Positions 5,609 through 5,666 of a DNA stretch of 5,666 nt are shown here, piece by piece (within the stretch, counting starts at the first letter, position 1; the number at the start of each line of letters is the position of its first letter). The translations under genes were made by a program, and so were the position numbers. A model generated the notes under the pieces. It saw only the letters and a list, made by a program, of their open reading frames with translations. It had not been told where the DNA came from and made no database searches. Source of the DNA: an uncultured Erysipelotrichaceae bacterium (GTDB lineage: Bacteria > Bacillota_I > Bacilli_A > RF39 > UBA660); assembly GCA_902783405.1 (NCBI GenBank), contig CACZQZ010000057.1, forward strand, positions 1-5,666. Reading direction: 5' to 3'.

Positions 5609-5666
5609 AAGCTGCTTTCTTCCACATATATACTGTTATAACATTTTGTATCATATTTTCCTGTCA
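5602..5666 (-). CDS. Probable 3' end of a minus-strand gene, frame uncertain
   Basis: Only about 65 bases precede the terminator, and two minus-strand frames are credible. One is open from the window edge (first full codon 5664-5662) to TGA at 5604-5602, ending in YVEESSLI. The other holds a 15-codon ORF from ATG 5654-5652 to TAA 5609-5607 (MIQNVITVYMWKKAA), with AGGA four nt upstream; this frame has TGA at 5666-5664. The first would be the tail of a larger protein, the second a very small peptide. The terminator just downstream argues that something ends here. The product cannot be identified. Confidence 0.3.
   Translation of the reverse strand, partial: TGKYDTKCYNSIYVEESSLI

Noticed and set aside
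5664..5666. TGA read as tryptophan (Mollicutes code), which would extend the 15-codon ORF to the window edge
   Set aside because: All the confident genes in the window are complete or open without in-frame TGA, Trp is encoded by TGG, and a sporulation gene is present. Code reassignment is therefore not supported.

Overview
The window is very AT-rich (G+C about one quarter by eye). Shine-Dalgarno sequences are strong, the standard genetic code is used, and there is a recognisable sporulation gene (yunB). This points to a low-GC, endospore-forming Bacillota, perhaps an uncultured gut Bacilli or Clostridia lineage. I cannot place it more finely from sequence alone. There are no tRNA, rRNA, CRISPR, IS or prophage signatures, and no gap between genes exceeds about 140 bases.

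Layout. Positions 1-1255 (minus) hold the N-terminal 418 codons of an FtsX/MacB-type ABC transporter permease that runs off the left edge. Its upstream region carries an 11-bp-period direct repeat. Positions 1336-2082 (minus) encode the sporulation protein YunB, preceded by a candidate sigma-E promoter. Divergent from it, 2149-2601 (plus) is a two-CBS-domain regulatory protein. Its 3' end overlaps, tail to tail, a 290-residue TPR-containing protein of unknown function (2592-3464, minus). That gene has a perfect TTGACA-N17-TATAAT promoter. The divergent 138-bp region (3465-3602) also drives an unrecognised 175-residue protein (3603-4130, plus). That gene converges on a 461-residue polytopic membrane protein (4127-5512, minus) that resembles a shortened MATE/MOP-superfamily flippase. 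The convergent pair shares one perfect palindromic terminator that contains both stop codons. A final terminator at 5583-5608 (minus) marks the end of a transcript entering from the right.

How the genes relate. Each gene appears to be its own transcription unit, with alternating strands and separate promoters, so no operon-style system is visible. YunB acts in the mother cell during sporulation. The flippase-like protein could handle envelope or spore-cortex lipids, since the SpoVB/MurJ families belong to the same superfamily, but this is inference only. The permease is probably an export or peptide-resistance ABC system whose ATPase should lie beyond the left edge. I see no clear new defence or mobile system. 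The most unusual items are the two unrecognised proteins around the divergent promoter, the degenerate flippase, and the regulatory repeats.
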